NCBI RefSeq assembly: GCF_001570585.1
Contig: NZ_BBXF01000002.1
Coordinates: 1,000,898-1,064,897 of the forward strand
Source: Herbidospora daliensis
GTDB taxonomy: Bacteria; Actinomycetota; Actinomycetes; Streptosporangiales; Streptosporangiaceae
DNA length: 64,000 nt
Direction: 5' to 3'
Under the pieces are notes generated by a model that worked only from the letters and a program-made list of their open reading frames with translations, searched no databases and was not told the origin of the DNA. The stretch's first letter is position 1, and every line of letters starts with the position of its first letter. Below, piece by piece: positions 7,149 through 17,750 of this stretch. Both the position numbers and the translations under genes were made by a program.

Positions 7149-7604
7149 ATGGCCACCGTCGAGCTGACGTTCAGCGCGCTACCGGCCCACGTGCGTACCG
7201 CTCGGTTGGTCGCGACGGCCATCGCCCGGCGCACCGGGGTGGCCGAGGCGCTGCTGGACGAAGTGCGGCTCGCCGTCGGAGAGGCGTGCTCCCGGGCCGT
7301 GGAGGCACATCGTCTCCACTGTCCGGGGGAGCCGATCCGGATCGAGCTCAAAGACGACTCGGGGCGGTTCGAGGTCACCGTGACCGACGCCGCCCCCAGC
7401 GACGACCTCAAGGCCGTCGATTCCTCTGACGGATACCGGCTGGTCGACGCGATGCTCGGGATAGTGCCCGAGATGCCCGGCCTCGGGATCGCGGTGATCG
7501 CGGGCCTGGCCGACGACGTCGAGGTCTCTCCCGGCCCCAACGGCGTGAAGATCAGAATGAGCTGGCCGGCCGCTCCGACCCCCAACGGGTTGGCCGCGGT
7601 CTGA
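7149..7604 (+). CDS. ATP-binding anti-sigma factor, partner of BldG
   Basis: 151 residues. GHKL-type ATPase (HATPase_c_2, SpoIIAB/RsbW-like) with the N-box region LDEVRLAVGEACSRAVEAH (about 36-54) and a degenerate ATP lid around GLGIAVIAGLADDVEV. Family members phosphorylate the anti-anti-sigma Ser/Thr and sequester a sigma factor. The gene lies 2 bp downstream of bldG in one operon, the arrangement known for the bldG partner in Streptomyces. The cognate sigma factor is not in this window. A strong terminator follows at 7653. Confidence 0.85.
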   Translation: MATVELTFSALPAHVRTARLVATAIARRTGVAEALLDEVRLAVGEACSRAVEAHRLHCPGEPIRIELKDDSGRFEVTVTDAAPSDDLKAVDSSDGYRLVDAMLGIVPEMPGLGIAVIAGLADDVEVSPGPNGVKIRMSWPAAPTPNGLAAV

Positions 7605-7652
7605 GTGAGCGGTGACCGGCTCAGGCCGGTCACGGCTCGCGTTTCGAAGTCA

Positions 7653-7682
7653 GGGCTCCCGGTCATCCGGGAGCCCTTTTTT
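7653..7682 (+). terminator. Rho-independent terminator after the bldG operon
   Basis: The perfect 10-bp stem GGGCTCCCGG/CCGGGAGCCC (7653-7662 with 7667-7676) has a 4-nt loop and is followed by six T residues. This is one of the few classical U-tailed terminators in the window. Confidence 0.9.
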
Positions 7683-7947
7683 ACTTGTGCGCAATCCCCG
7701 TGACATACGGCGATGCCCAATCCGCAGCCGATCTGTTCACCAATTTGCGGGGCGCAGGGGGTTCATATATGGCGGAGCGCTGCGTAGAGTACCCGGCACC
7801 GGCCAAGGTATTGCGGAACGCAACCGGAAGCGGCACTGCCAATGACCCGGAAGTGCGCCGCCGGAGCTCTCCTCCTACGGGGCAGCCGTAACATTTTGGG
7901 GCAGCCACTCCCGGGCAGGACCTACCCGTCTGGCCGAGGAGGACGGA

Positions 7948-10275
<2,328 letters not shown>

Positions 10276-10287
10276 ACCCCCGGCGAC

Positions 10288-10323
10288 GGCGGCCCCCCGG
10301 CACCCACGTGCCGGGGGGCCGCC
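10288..10323. terminator. Long perfect hairpin after hppA
   Basis: A 16-bp uninterrupted stem (10288-10303 with 10308-10323) closes a CCAC loop. There is no U tract, so it is either an actinobacterial hairpin-only terminator or an mRNA stabiliser for hppA. Confidence 0.75.
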
Positions 10324-10346
10324 GCACGTCCATAGACTCGACTTCC

Positions 10347-10445
10347 ATGAACGACAAGGGTGGCCGCGGCCTGGCGGGGATTCTGCTCGGCATGGCTCTG
10401 ATGTTCGCCGTCATCGTGGCCCTCGCCATGTGGGCGATGCCCTGA
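10347..10445 (+). CDS. 32-residue single-pass membrane microprotein
   Basis: MNDKGGRGLAGILLGMALMF begins a 32-residue frame: a polar N-terminus, then a continuous hydrophobic helix (about residues 9-31), ending WAMP. There is no Shine-Dalgarno sequence, but TAGACT (10333-10338) lies 8 nt before the ATG, fitting a leaderless transcript. The frame sits alone between the hppA hairpin and sixA (stop 10443-10445, sixA start 10462). All codons are actinobacterial in style. I do not recognise a family and no function can be assigned. Conservation in relatives would decide whether it is real. Confidence 0.5.
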   Translation: MNDKGGRGLAGILLGMALMFAVIVALAMWAMP

Positions 10446-10461
10446 AAGGGGAGTAGACCGC

Positions 10462-10920
10462 GTGAAGACGCTGATCGTGTTGCGGCACGCCAAGGCCGAG
10501 CACACGCCCGGGGTGCTCGACTTCGACCGGGTGCTGACCAGCCGAGGCGAGCGCAACTCCCGTGAGGCCGGTGAGCTGATCGCCCGGCTGACACCCGACC
10601 TGATCGTGGCGTCGCCGTCGGCGCGCACCCGGCTGACCGCCGAACTCCTCGGCCTCGACGGGGTGCCCATCGAGTTCGAACGGGACGTCTACGAGGCGTA
10701 CACCGACGAACTGATCGAGATCGTGCGGCGCACCGATCCCGAGGTCGGCACGCTGGTGCTGGTCGGGCACAACCCTTCGGTCCACGACCTGGTGGTGCAG
10801 TTGTCGGGGCCGCAGACCGAGAACTTCAAGCCGGGGGCGTTCGCCGTGATCGAGCTGCCGGGGCCGTGGGAGGAGCTCGACCCGGGCACCGGCACCCTGG
10901 TCGATGGCCACCAGCCTTAG
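10462..10920 (+). CDS. sixA: SixA-like phosphohistidine phosphatase
   Basis: 152 residues. Histidine-phosphatase superfamily protein of the short SixA branch. The catalytic motif LRHAKAE is at residues 6-12, the second Arg region is ASPSARTRLTAE (about 50-61), and the second catalytic His is in VGHNPSVHD (about 98-106). Family members remove phosphate from phosphohistidine in signalling proteins. GTG 10462 has AAAGGGGAG about 8 nt upstream. The 3' end overlaps the FUSC gene by 17 bp, suggesting co-transcription. The substrate is not known here. Confidence 0.85.
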   Translation: MKTLIVLRHAKAEHTPGVLDFDRVLTSRGERNSREAGELIARLTPDLIVASPSARTRLTAELLGLDGVPIEFERDVYEAYTDELIEIVRRTDPEVGTLVLVGHNPSVHDLVVQLSGPQTENFKPGAFAVIELPGPWEELDPGTGTLVDGHQP

Positions 10921-12979
10921 AGACCGCGGCCTCGCCGTCGGCTACGGCCTCGTCGGCGCGGCCGGCCTGCTCATCCCGCTCCTGATCGGGCTGGCCACCG
11001 GGCAGCCCGACGTGGGCGGCGTGGTGGCGCTCGGCGCCTTCCTGGTGACCATCAGGGCCAATCCCGATCCGCCGGGTGTACGTCTGTCGTTCATGCTCGC
11101 CGGCGTGCTCGTGCTGGCCGCAGGGTCGGTCCTGGGTGTCTTACTCGTCGGGAACGACTGGCTGCTGATCCCGGTGGCGACGCTGGCGGCGGCCCTGGCC
11201 ATCAGGTTCCCGGTGGTCGGCTTCACCGCGCCGCTGGCGCTGCTGCTCACGGCCGCCAACCCGCTGCCGGTCGACCCGATCCCCCATCTGGTCCTCCAGG
11301 TGGTCGGGGGGCTGCTGGCGGCCTTCCTGCTGACGCTGCCGTGGGCCTGGCGGCGCACCCGCCCGCTGGCGGCCACCCTGGCCGAGGCCGCCGGGTTGCT
11401 GGCCGACCTGCTGGAGGCCACCTTCGACGGCGAGCGCCGGGAGGACCTGCGCGACGAGGTCGCGAGCGCCCTCCACGACGCCCGCACCGCCTGCGCCCGG
11501 CACCGCTGGGAACGCCGCTCGCGCGACGCCGAGCGGGTCACCACGGCCCTGCGCCGGGTCTTCTACGAGGCCATCACGCTGCGCGAACTCGCCGATGCGA
11601 CGGGCCTGCGCACGGAGATCGAACCGCTGACCGCCGAACTGGCCGCCCGCACCCGGGCCCTGTTCCGCGACGACGTCGAGATCGCCGAGGTCGACTTCGC
11701 CGCCCTGATCGACGATCTGCGCGGCGAACGCCCCGACGACGAGCGGGAGCTGCTGCGGCTGGTGCTGCTGCGCCAGATCGACCACGCCGCGACGCGCATC
11801 AGGGCCGCCCTCGACCAGGTGACGATGCCGGCGATGAAGCTGAAGTCGGTGCTCATCCCGATCCCGCAGCTGCCGGTGGAGAGCCCGGTCACCGACGCCA
11901 TCATGATCGTTCCTAGATCCCCGGCGATGCGCCTGACCAGGGACGACCCCGGGTTCCGCCATCTGCTGCGGGCCATGCTGGGCACCGCGATGGCGTGCGT
12001 GATCATCGCGATCTTCACCCCGGAGCACGCGCAGTGGCTGGCGCTGGGCGTGCTGCTGACCATCCAGCCCACCTACGGCGAGACCCTCGACAAGGCCGGC
12101 GCCCGCGTCGGCGGCAGCATCGCCGGGGCGCTGGTCGCCGCCGTGGTGCTGCTGATCGCCCCCGGGTACGGCGTGCTCGCCGCCCTGATCGTGGTCAGCG
12201 CCGGCCTGGGGTTCGGCCTGTACGCCGTCCACTACGCCTACTGGGCCACGTTCATGACCATGTGCGTGCTGCTGCTGATCGACATCCAGGAGATGCAGAC
12301 CTGGGACATCGCCGGGTTCCGGATCGGGCTGAACGTGCTCGGCGGGGCCATCGCGCTGGCCTGCGTGCGGTTGTTGTGGCCGCGCGGCGAGGGGGTGCGA
12401 CTGCGCCGGCGGATGGCCGACCTGCTCAGGGCGCACGCCCTGGCGGCCCGGACGCTGGCCGAGGCGACCCGGGGCAGGCGGCCCGAAGGGGCGGCCGAAC
12501 TGGCCATCCGGCGGGCCGCCGACATGGCCGAGGCGGTCGGGCAGGGCATCGCCGCGATGGCGCACGAACCCGGCGCGGGCGAGACCGGGCACGTCGCCGA
12601 GCTGCTCGAAGAGGTGACCAGGGTCCGCGACGGGCTCATCACGCTGACCTCGGTGTTGCGGGAGGACCCGGGCAACGACGTCGGCCCGGCTCCGGCCGTG
12701 CTGCACGCGGTGGCCGACCGGCTGGAGGGCGGGGCGGTGGCCGTACAGGAAGGATTGCCCTATCAGCCGCAGGGCGACGTCGACCAGACGCTTTCGGAAC
12801 TGCGGACCTGGCTCGGGAAGCTGGCCGTCACCCGGCTGGGCGAGCTCGACGCCGACCCGGCCGACTCCCGCACCGAGGTCAGGAGGGCCCTGCTGCACGC
12901 GGCCGCGGCCGACCACGCGCTCAAGGCCCTCGCCGACGACTCGGCGCGGGTGGTGAGCCTGGCTACCGGGGACCGGTGA
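10904..12979 (+). CDS. FUSC-family membrane transporter
   Basis: 691 residues. The architecture is that of fusaric-acid-resistance/aromatic-acid exporter proteins: an N-terminal block of membrane helices (about residues 10-150), a long cytoplasmic helical region (150-335), a second helix block (about 345-500) and a cytoplasmic C-terminal helical domain. The second block carries TPEHAQWLALGVLLTIQPTYGETLDKAGARVGGS, with the FUSC_2 pattern of conserved P-T..E/T...R..G. It overlaps sixA by 17 bp at its start and the convergent serB by 17 bp at its end. The substrate is unknown. Confidence 0.8.
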   Translation: MATSLRDRGLAVGYGLVGAAGLLIPLLIGLATGQPDVGGVVALGAFLVTIRANPDPPGVRLSFMLAGVLVLAAGSVLGVLLVGNDWLLIPVATLAAALAIRFPVVGFTAPLALLLTAANPLPVDPIPHLVLQVVGGLLAAFLLTLPWAWRRTRPLAATLAEAAGLLADLLEATFDGERREDLRDEVASALHDARTACARHRWERRSRDAERVTTALRRVFYEAITLRELADATGLRTEIEPLTAELAARTRALFRDDVEIAEVDFAALIDDLRGERPDDERELLRLVLLRQIDHAATRIRAALDQVTMPAMKLKSVLIPIPQLPVESPVTDAIMIVPRSPAMRLTRDDPGFRHLLRAMLGTAMACVIIAIFTPEHAQWLALGVLLTIQPTYGETLDKAGARVGGSIAGALVAAVVLLIAPGYGVLAALIVVSAGLGFGLYAVHYAYWATFMTMCVLLLIDIQEMQTWDIAGFRIGLNVLGGAIALACVRLLWPRGEGVRLRRRMADLLRAHALAARTLAEATRGRRPEGAAELAIRRAADMAEAVGQGIAAMAHEPGAGETGHVAELLEEVTRVRDGLITLTSVLREDPGNDVGPAPAVLHAVADRLEGGAVAVQEGLPYQPQGDVDQTLSELRTWLGKLAVTRLGELDADPADSRTEVRRALLHAAAADHALKALADDSARVVSLATGDR

Positions 12980-14183
12980 GGCCGTCTTCGGCGTCGGCCG
13001 CCTCGACCTCTTCGCGGGAGATGCCGAGCAGGTAGAGGATCGAGTCGAGGTAGGGCACGTTCAGCGCGGTGTCGGCCTTGGCCCGGACCACCGGCTTGGC
13101 GTTGAAGGCGATGCCGAGCCCGGCGACCTCCAGCATGTCGAGGTCGTTGGCGCCGTCGCCGACCGCGACCGTCTGGGTGACCGCGATCCCGGCCTCCTTG
13201 GCGAACCGTTCCAGGGCGCGGGCCTTGCCGGGCCGGTCGACGATCTCGCCGACGACCTTCCCGGTCAGCCGGCCGTCGACCACTTCGAGGGTGTTGGCGG
13301 CCGAGTAGTCGATGCCCAGGTCGGCCACCAGCGTGTCGGTGATCTGGGTGAACCCGCCGCTGACGATCGCGAACTTGTAGTCGAGCCGCTTCAGCGTGCG
13401 GACCAGGGTGCGGGCGCCGGGGGTGAGCACGACCTCCTTGGCGACCTTCTCGAAGACCTCTTCTGGCAGCCCTTCGAGCAGCGCGACCCGGCGGATCAGC
13501 GACTCGGCGAAGTCGAGTTCGCCGCGCATCGCCGCCTCGGTCACCCGGGCCACCTCGTCGAGGTTGCCCGCGTGGCGGGCCAGCAGTTCGATGACCTCGC
13601 CCTGGATGAGGGTCGAGTCGACGTCCATGACCACCAGGCGCTTGGCCCGGCGGAGGATGCCGGTGCGCTGCACCGCCACGTCGACCTGCTGGTGGCTGGC
13701 CTCAATGGCTAGCTCGGACCGCAGCGTCTTCGGGTCGGCGCCCGAGACGGCCATCTCGATGCAGGTCACGGGGTAGGACGACAGGCGTTCGATGCGGTCG
13801 ATGTTGGCGCCGCTGGCCGCGATGCGGCCGGTGATCCCGGCCATCGCGGCCGGGGTGAGCGGGTTGCCGAGCACCGAGATGTGCAGGCGCCCTCGCCTGC
13901 GGGCCTCCTTGGAGGCGGTCCCGGTGGTGAGTTCGAGGTCCATGTCCAGGTCGGCTGCGACCTGCTCGATTGCGGTCCACAGGCCGCCGATGGTCTCACC
14001 GGTGCCCTTCGGTTTGCCTCCCGCGTAGGCCACCAGCACGCCCAGCGTCAGGCGGCCGCGGATGACCACCTGCTCGACGTCGGCGACGGTCACGGGAAAA
14101 CCGGAGAGTACGGAGAAGAGTCGGGAGGTGACCCCAGGGCGGTCAGGACCGGTGAGCGTGATCAGAAGAGTGCGCTGTTTCAT
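12963..14183 (-). CDS. serB: Phosphoserine phosphatase with ACT domains
   Basis: 406 residues. This catalyses the last step of serine biosynthesis. The N-terminus (MKQRTLLITLTGPDRPGVTS) is an ACT domain, a second ACT-like segment covers about residues 90-160, and the HAD phosphatase begins at VVMDVDSTLIQGE with the nucleophile Asp. Later motifs are IVSGGFTQI and VGDGANDLDML. ATG 14183 was chosen because the ACT domain starts there; an in-frame start at 14264 adds 27 unconserved residues. The 3' end overlaps the FUSC gene tail-to-tail by 17 bp. Confidence 0.92.
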   Translation of the reverse strand: MKQRTLLITLTGPDRPGVTSRLFSVLSGFPVTVADVEQVVIRGRLTLGVLVAYAGGKPKGTGETIGGLWTAIEQVAADLDMDLELTTGTASKEARRRGRLHISVLGNPLTPAAMAGITGRIAASGANIDRIERLSSYPVTCIEMAVSGADPKTLRSELAIEASHQQVDVAVQRTGILRRAKRLVVMDVDSTLIQGEVIELLARHAGNLDEVARVTEAAMRGELDFAESLIRRVALLEGLPEEVFEKVAKEVVLTPGARTLVRTLKRLDYKFAIVSGGFTQITDTLVADLGIDYSAANTLEVVDGRLTGKVVGEIVDRPGKARALERFAKEAGIAVTQTVAVGDGANDLDMLEVAGLGIAFNAKPVVRAKADTALNVPYLDSILYLLGISREEVEAADAEDGLTGPR

Positions 14184-14328
14184 CCCGGATCTCTGGGCGT
14201 AGGACGGTTCCGTCGTCTCAACGCTACTGGGCCTGATCCCGGGGCCGTACACCAGGTTCACCATGCGGACGCCGACACGCCCGAAAAGTGAGAGATCTTC
14301 GTCACTTCCTCATGTCGTCATTTCCCTC

Positions 14329-15057
14329 ATGAAGACTGAAAGGGAACTCCACCTCACGGACGCCCGCGGACGGTACTCCGTCAGCCTCGCCACCAGCGCG
14401 GCGGACGTCCAGGCGGCCCAGCGGCTGCGCTACGAGGTGTTCGCCGGGGAGATGGGCGCGCGGCTCGACTCCCCGGTGTCCGGGCTCGACGCCGACCGGT
14501 TCGACGCCTACTGCGACCACCTCATCGTGCGCGCGGGCACCGAGGTCGTCGGCACCTACCGGATGTTGCCCCCCGGGCGCACCGACCGGATGTACTCCGA
14601 CGGCTACTTCGACACCGCCCGGCTGGCGGGCGTCCGCGACGGCCTGGTGGAGGTGGGCCGCACCTGCGTGCGCGCCGACCACCGGGGCGGCGCGGTGATG
14701 GGCCTGATGTGGGCCGGCATCGCCCACTACATGGTCGGCGGCGGCCACTCCTGGCTCGCCGGGTGCTGCTCGGTGCCCCTCGACGACAACGGCGCGGCCG
14801 CCGCGGGCGTGGTCGCCAACATCGACCTCGGGCCCGAGGAGTACCGCGTCACCCCGCGCAGGCCGTGGACGGGCGGCACCCCGCCGGAGCGGTTCGTGAT
14901 CCCGCCGCTGCTGCGCGGCTACCTGCGGCTCGGCTCCTGGATCTGCGGCGCGCCCGCCCACGACGCCGACTTCGGCACCGCCGACTTCTTCGTGCTGCTC
15001 TCGCTGGCCAACGTCGACGCCCGCTACCTGCGGCACTTCCTGGGAGAGGCGGCATGA
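14329..15057 (+). CDS. GNAT-like N-acyltransferase, OlsB type
   Basis: 242 residues. It resembles acyl-ACP-dependent N-acyltransferases of the ornithine-lipid (OlsB) and autoinducer-synthase fold. Diagnostic stretches are AQRLRYEVFAGEMGARL (about 30-46), DYCDHLIV-like ...YCDHLIVRAGTEVVGTYRML and EVGRTCVRADHRGGAVMGLMW (about 104-124). The expected reaction is transfer of a 3-hydroxyacyl chain to an amino acid such as ornithine. ATG 14329 lacks a clear Shine-Dalgarno; an upstream ATG at 14263 is possible. Its stop overlaps the start of a PlsC-type acyltransferase, giving an olsB-olsA-like pair. Confidence 0.75.
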   Translation: MKTERELHLTDARGRYSVSLATSAADVQAAQRLRYEVFAGEMGARLDSPVSGLDADRFDAYCDHLIVRAGTEVVGTYRMLPPGRTDRMYSDGYFDTARLAGVRDGLVEVGRTCVRADHRGGAVMGLMWAGIAHYMVGGGHSWLAGCCSVPLDDNGAAAAGVVANIDLGPEEYRVTPRRPWTGGTPPERFVIPPLLRGYLRLGSWICGAPAHDADFGTADFFVLLSLANVDARYLRHFLGEAA

Positions 15058-15935
15058 CCATCACGGCGCCGGTCCGGGCGCTCACGCCCTGGTTGCCGCT
15101 GGCGCCCTGCGAGCCGGACCTCTGCGTGGCGCCCGCGCGCCGGCCGGCCGGGCTGGTCAGGCAGGGGGCGCGGCTGGTCGGCGCCGTCGTCGTGCTCACC
15201 GCCGGGCTGGTCTTCGCGGTGTTCGCCCGGCGGTTGTCGGCCGAGACGCTGGCGCGGGTGACGATGGCGTGGTCGCGGCTGCTGCTGCGGGCCCTTGGCA
15301 TCAAGGTCACGGTCGCCCAGGGGTTCGCGTTCGTCGGCGGCGCGGCCGTGGCCGTCAAGGCCGTCTCCGACGAGGCCGGGGCCCTCATGGTGGCCAACCA
15401 CATCTCGTGGCTCGACCCGCTCGTGATGGCGGCCGTCATGCCCTCGCGGCTGCTGGCCAAGAGCGAGATCGCCCACTGGCCGCTCATCAACACGCTCGTC
15501 GCCGGCTCCGGCGCGATCTTCATCGACCGCGAACGGCTCAGCCTGCTGCCCCGTACGGTCGGCGAGGTGACCGGCGCCCTGCGCGCGGGCGACACCGTCG
15601 TCGCCTTCCCCGAGGGCACCACCTGGTGCGGCCAGAGCATGGGCGGCTTCCGCCCGGCCCTGTTCCAGGCCGCCATCGACGCGGGCGCGGCCGTCCGCCC
15701 GGCGACGATCCGCTACCTGGAGGACGACGCCACCTCCGCCAGGCCCTGCTACGTCGGCGGCGACTCCCTGATCGGCTCGATCGCCCGCGTGGCCTCGACC
15801 AAGCACATGACCGTCGAGGTCACCATGTTCCCGCCGGTCGCCGGAACCGGCCAGACCCGGCGCTCCCTGGCCGGAGTGGCCGAGGCCCAGGTCCGGACCG
15901 CCCTGGGGGCGACCCACGGCGGCCTGCACTCCTGA
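15054..15935 (+). CDS. 1-acyl-glycerol-3-phosphate acyltransferase family protein (PlsC/OlsA-like)
   Basis: 293 residues. Membrane-associated acyltransferase with an N-terminal hydrophobic segment (about 38-62), the NHxxxxD-type motif ANHISWLDPLV and the later block FPEGTTWCGQ. ATG 15054 overlaps the previous stop (ATGA), so the two are translationally coupled. Beside an OlsB-like gene, the likely role is the O-acylation that completes an ornithine-type aminolipid. An ordinary phosphatidic-acid role cannot be excluded. A second PlsC-like gene lies at 61215-62036. Confidence 0.8.
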   Translation: MTITAPVRALTPWLPLAPCEPDLCVAPARRPAGLVRQGARLVGAVVVLTAGLVFAVFARRLSAETLARVTMAWSRLLLRALGIKVTVAQGFAFVGGAAVAVKAVSDEAGALMVANHISWLDPLVMAAVMPSRLLAKSEIAHWPLINTLVAGSGAIFIDRERLSLLPRTVGEVTGALRAGDTVVAFPEGTTWCGQSMGGFRPALFQAAIDAGAAVRPATIRYLEDDATSARPCYVGGDSLIGSIARVASTKHMTVEVTMFPPVAGTGQTRRSLAGVAEAQVRTALGATHGGLHS

Positions 15936-15988
15936 CGCCGACAAGCGACCAGGCCAAGGGCCTGATCGCCTGTCCCTCCGATTCACGA

Positions 15989-16636
15989 TCAGCGGTCGAA
16001 CTTCGCCAGTCGCAGCGGCGGAGTGTGGTTCACGAAGGCCGTGCAGTTGCCGGGCCACGCCGGGTTCATGCCGGTGCCCGGTGTCGGGTTGACCGTGCAC
16101 GACGTCTGCCGGATCTGGCCTGAGGCGCTGGCGACCGTGACGTGCAGGTCGTTGCCCATCACGGCCAGGGACACCCCGGTCACGTTGCCCGGGTATCCGG
16201 GCACGCTGCTGAGGTTGTTCCAGAACGGGTTGGTGCGCGGGTCCCGGACCAGAGTGGTGCCGTTGCCGGGGGCGTAACCGATGAACTTGTTGTTCCCCTG
16301 GAAGGCGGTGTCGATCGAGGTGCCGGACTGTCCGGGAGGTCCGGGCGGTCCCTGCATTCCGGGAGGTCCGGGAGGTCCGGGCGGGCCGGGACGGCCCTTG
16401 CAGATGTAGCACGGCTTGTGCTTGTACTTGGGCCAGCGGCCGCAGTCCCAGTGGTTGCAGCTGGGCCCCTGCGGAGCGGCCACCACGTGGTGGCTCGTGA
16501 CCTGGCGGGCTTCGGCCGCCTGCGCGGGCGTCGCCGTGGAGAGGAGACCACTCGTCATCAGCGTCGCCGCCGCGGCGGTCAGGAAGGACGCCTTGGTCAG
16601 CGGGTGCGATGACCCGGTCGTGGAACGGTGAATCAC
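15989..16636 (-). CDS. Secreted protein with a short collagen-like segment
   Basis: 215 residues. The signal peptide is about residues 1-40, ending ATPAQAAEA. A Cys-rich stretch (CNHWDCGRWPKYKHKPCYIC) then precedes eight consecutive G-X-Y triplets, mostly Gly-Pro-Pro. A C-terminal domain of about 115 residues follows (FIGYAPGNGTTLV..., two further Cys). GTG 16636 has AGGAG at 8 nt; in-frame ATGs further upstream lie in non-coding DNA. Collagen-like segments usually trimerise; eight triplets is short, but the flanking Cys could lock a trimer. It is transcribed divergently from an ABC exporter. Confidence 0.7.
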   Translation of the reverse strand: MIHRSTTGSSHPLTKASFLTAAAATLMTSGLLSTATPAQAAEARQVTSHHVVAAPQGPSCNHWDCGRWPKYKHKPCYICKGRPGPPGPPGPPGMQGPPGPPGQSGTSIDTAFQGNNKFIGYAPGNGTTLVRDPRTNPFWNNLSSVPGYPGNVTGVSLAVMGNDLHVTVASASGQIRQTSCTVNPTPGTGMNPAWPGNCTAFVNHTPPLRLAKFDR

Positions 16637-16783
16637 TGAAGTTTCTCCTGGTCGGTCTGAAGTGAGGCGCCCGCGTGTTCGGCCTCGCGGAGGCGCCAAG
16701 ATCAGCAATACCCGCCGGGAAATGCGATTCGTGAGGCAGCGGTTACGTATCGTGCAAAATCGTGATAACAGCGGCGAACGGGG

Positions 16784-16837
16784 CTGTTGATAACAGTTGG
16801 GGCGAATCGCCCGCCTAGCTTGTTCCCTAGGTAGTCT
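16784..16837. promoter_or_regulatory. Palindrome and -10-like element between divergent genes
   Basis: CTGTTGATAACAG (16784-16796) is a palindrome with a 3-nt centre. Its half GATAACAG also occurs at 16764-16771, 25 bp earlier, so a dimeric repressor could occupy both. TAGTCT at 16832-16837 ends 7 nt before the ABC gene ATG and can be its -10. No -35 is obvious. Confidence 0.4.
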
Positions 16838-16844
16838 TCGCCCC

Positions 16845-17750
16845 ATGGGCTCCACGATCATCGTCAATGATCTGCGAAAACATTATGGTCAGGTGCGCGC
16901 CGTAGACGGTGTTTCGTTCTCCGTCGAGGAGGGCGAGTTCTTCGGCATCCTCGGGCCGAACGGGGCCGGGAAGACCACCACGCTGGAGATCGTCGAAGGT
17001 CTCCGGGAGGCCGACTCCGGCACCGTCGAGGTCCTCGGCATGCGCCCGTGGCCGCGCAACGCGAAGTTGCTGACGCGGATCGGCGTACAGCTGCAGGCGA
17101 CCTCGTTCTTCGAGCGGCTCACCGCGCGCGAGCAGATCAGGACCTTTGCGTCCCTCTACGGCGTGGCCCACAAGAAGGCCGACGAGATGCTCGGCCAGGT
17201 CGGGCTGGAGGACAAGGCCGACACCCCCGCCGAACGGTTGTCGGGCGGCCAGGGGCAGCGGTTGTCCATCGCCTGCGCCCTCGTCCACGACCCCGACATC
17301 GTCTTCCTGGACGAGCCCAGCGCCGCCCTCGACCCGCAGGCCCGCCGCAACCTGTGGGACCTGCTGCGGCAGATCAACGACGACGGCCGCACGGTCGTGC
17401 TGACCACCCATTACATGGACGAGGCCGAGTCGCTCTGCGACCGCGTCGCCATCATGGACGACGGCCGCATCCTCGAACTCGGCGCCCCGGCCACCCTGGT
17501 CAGAGGGCTGGAGGCGGTCACCCGCATCAGCCTGGAGACCGGCACGCTCACCGTCGAGTCGGCCGCCGAACTCGCCGGCCCGGGGGCCTCCGTCGACGAC
17601 GACGGCGTCTCGGTCACCATCGGCACCGACGACCCGGCCCGGGTGCTGACCGCGCTGGCCGAGCGCAACCTGCTCACCGGCATCCAGGTGCGCGGGGCCA
17701 CCCTCGAAGACGTCTTCCTCAACCTCACCGGACGGGAGTACCGCGCGTGA
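16845..17750 (+). CDS. ABC-2-type exporter ATP-binding protein
   Basis: 301 residues. Walker A GPNGAGKTT (about 36-44), signature LSGGQGQRLS, Walker B IVFLDEPSAALDP and the switch His in LTTHYMDEAE are all present. A C-terminal extension of about 80 residues ends GATLEDVFLNLTGREYRA, typical of drug- or lipid-export ATPases of the DrrA/CcmA group. ATG 16845 has no Shine-Dalgarno and may be leaderless. It overlaps the permease gene by 4 bp. The substrate is unknown. Confidence 0.9.
   Translation: MGSTIIVNDLRKHYGQVRAVDGVSFSVEEGEFFGILGPNGAGKTTTLEIVEGLREADSGTVEVLGMRPWPRNAKLLTRIGVQLQATSFFERLTAREQIRTFASLYGVAHKKADEMLGQVGLEDKADTPAERLSGGQGQRLSIACALVHDPDIVFLDEPSAALDPQARRNLWDLLRQINDDGRTVVLTTHYMDEAESLCDRVAIMDDGRILELGAPATLVRGLEAVTRISLETGTLTVESAAELAGPGASVDDDGVSVTIGTDDPARVLTALAERNLLTGIQVRGATLEDVFLNLTGREYRA

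Noticed and set aside
7685-7891. 68-codon frame in the hppA leader
   Set aside because: It starts in the U tract of the bldG terminator, has no ribosome site and no conserved-looking sequence; more likely leader or promoter DNA.
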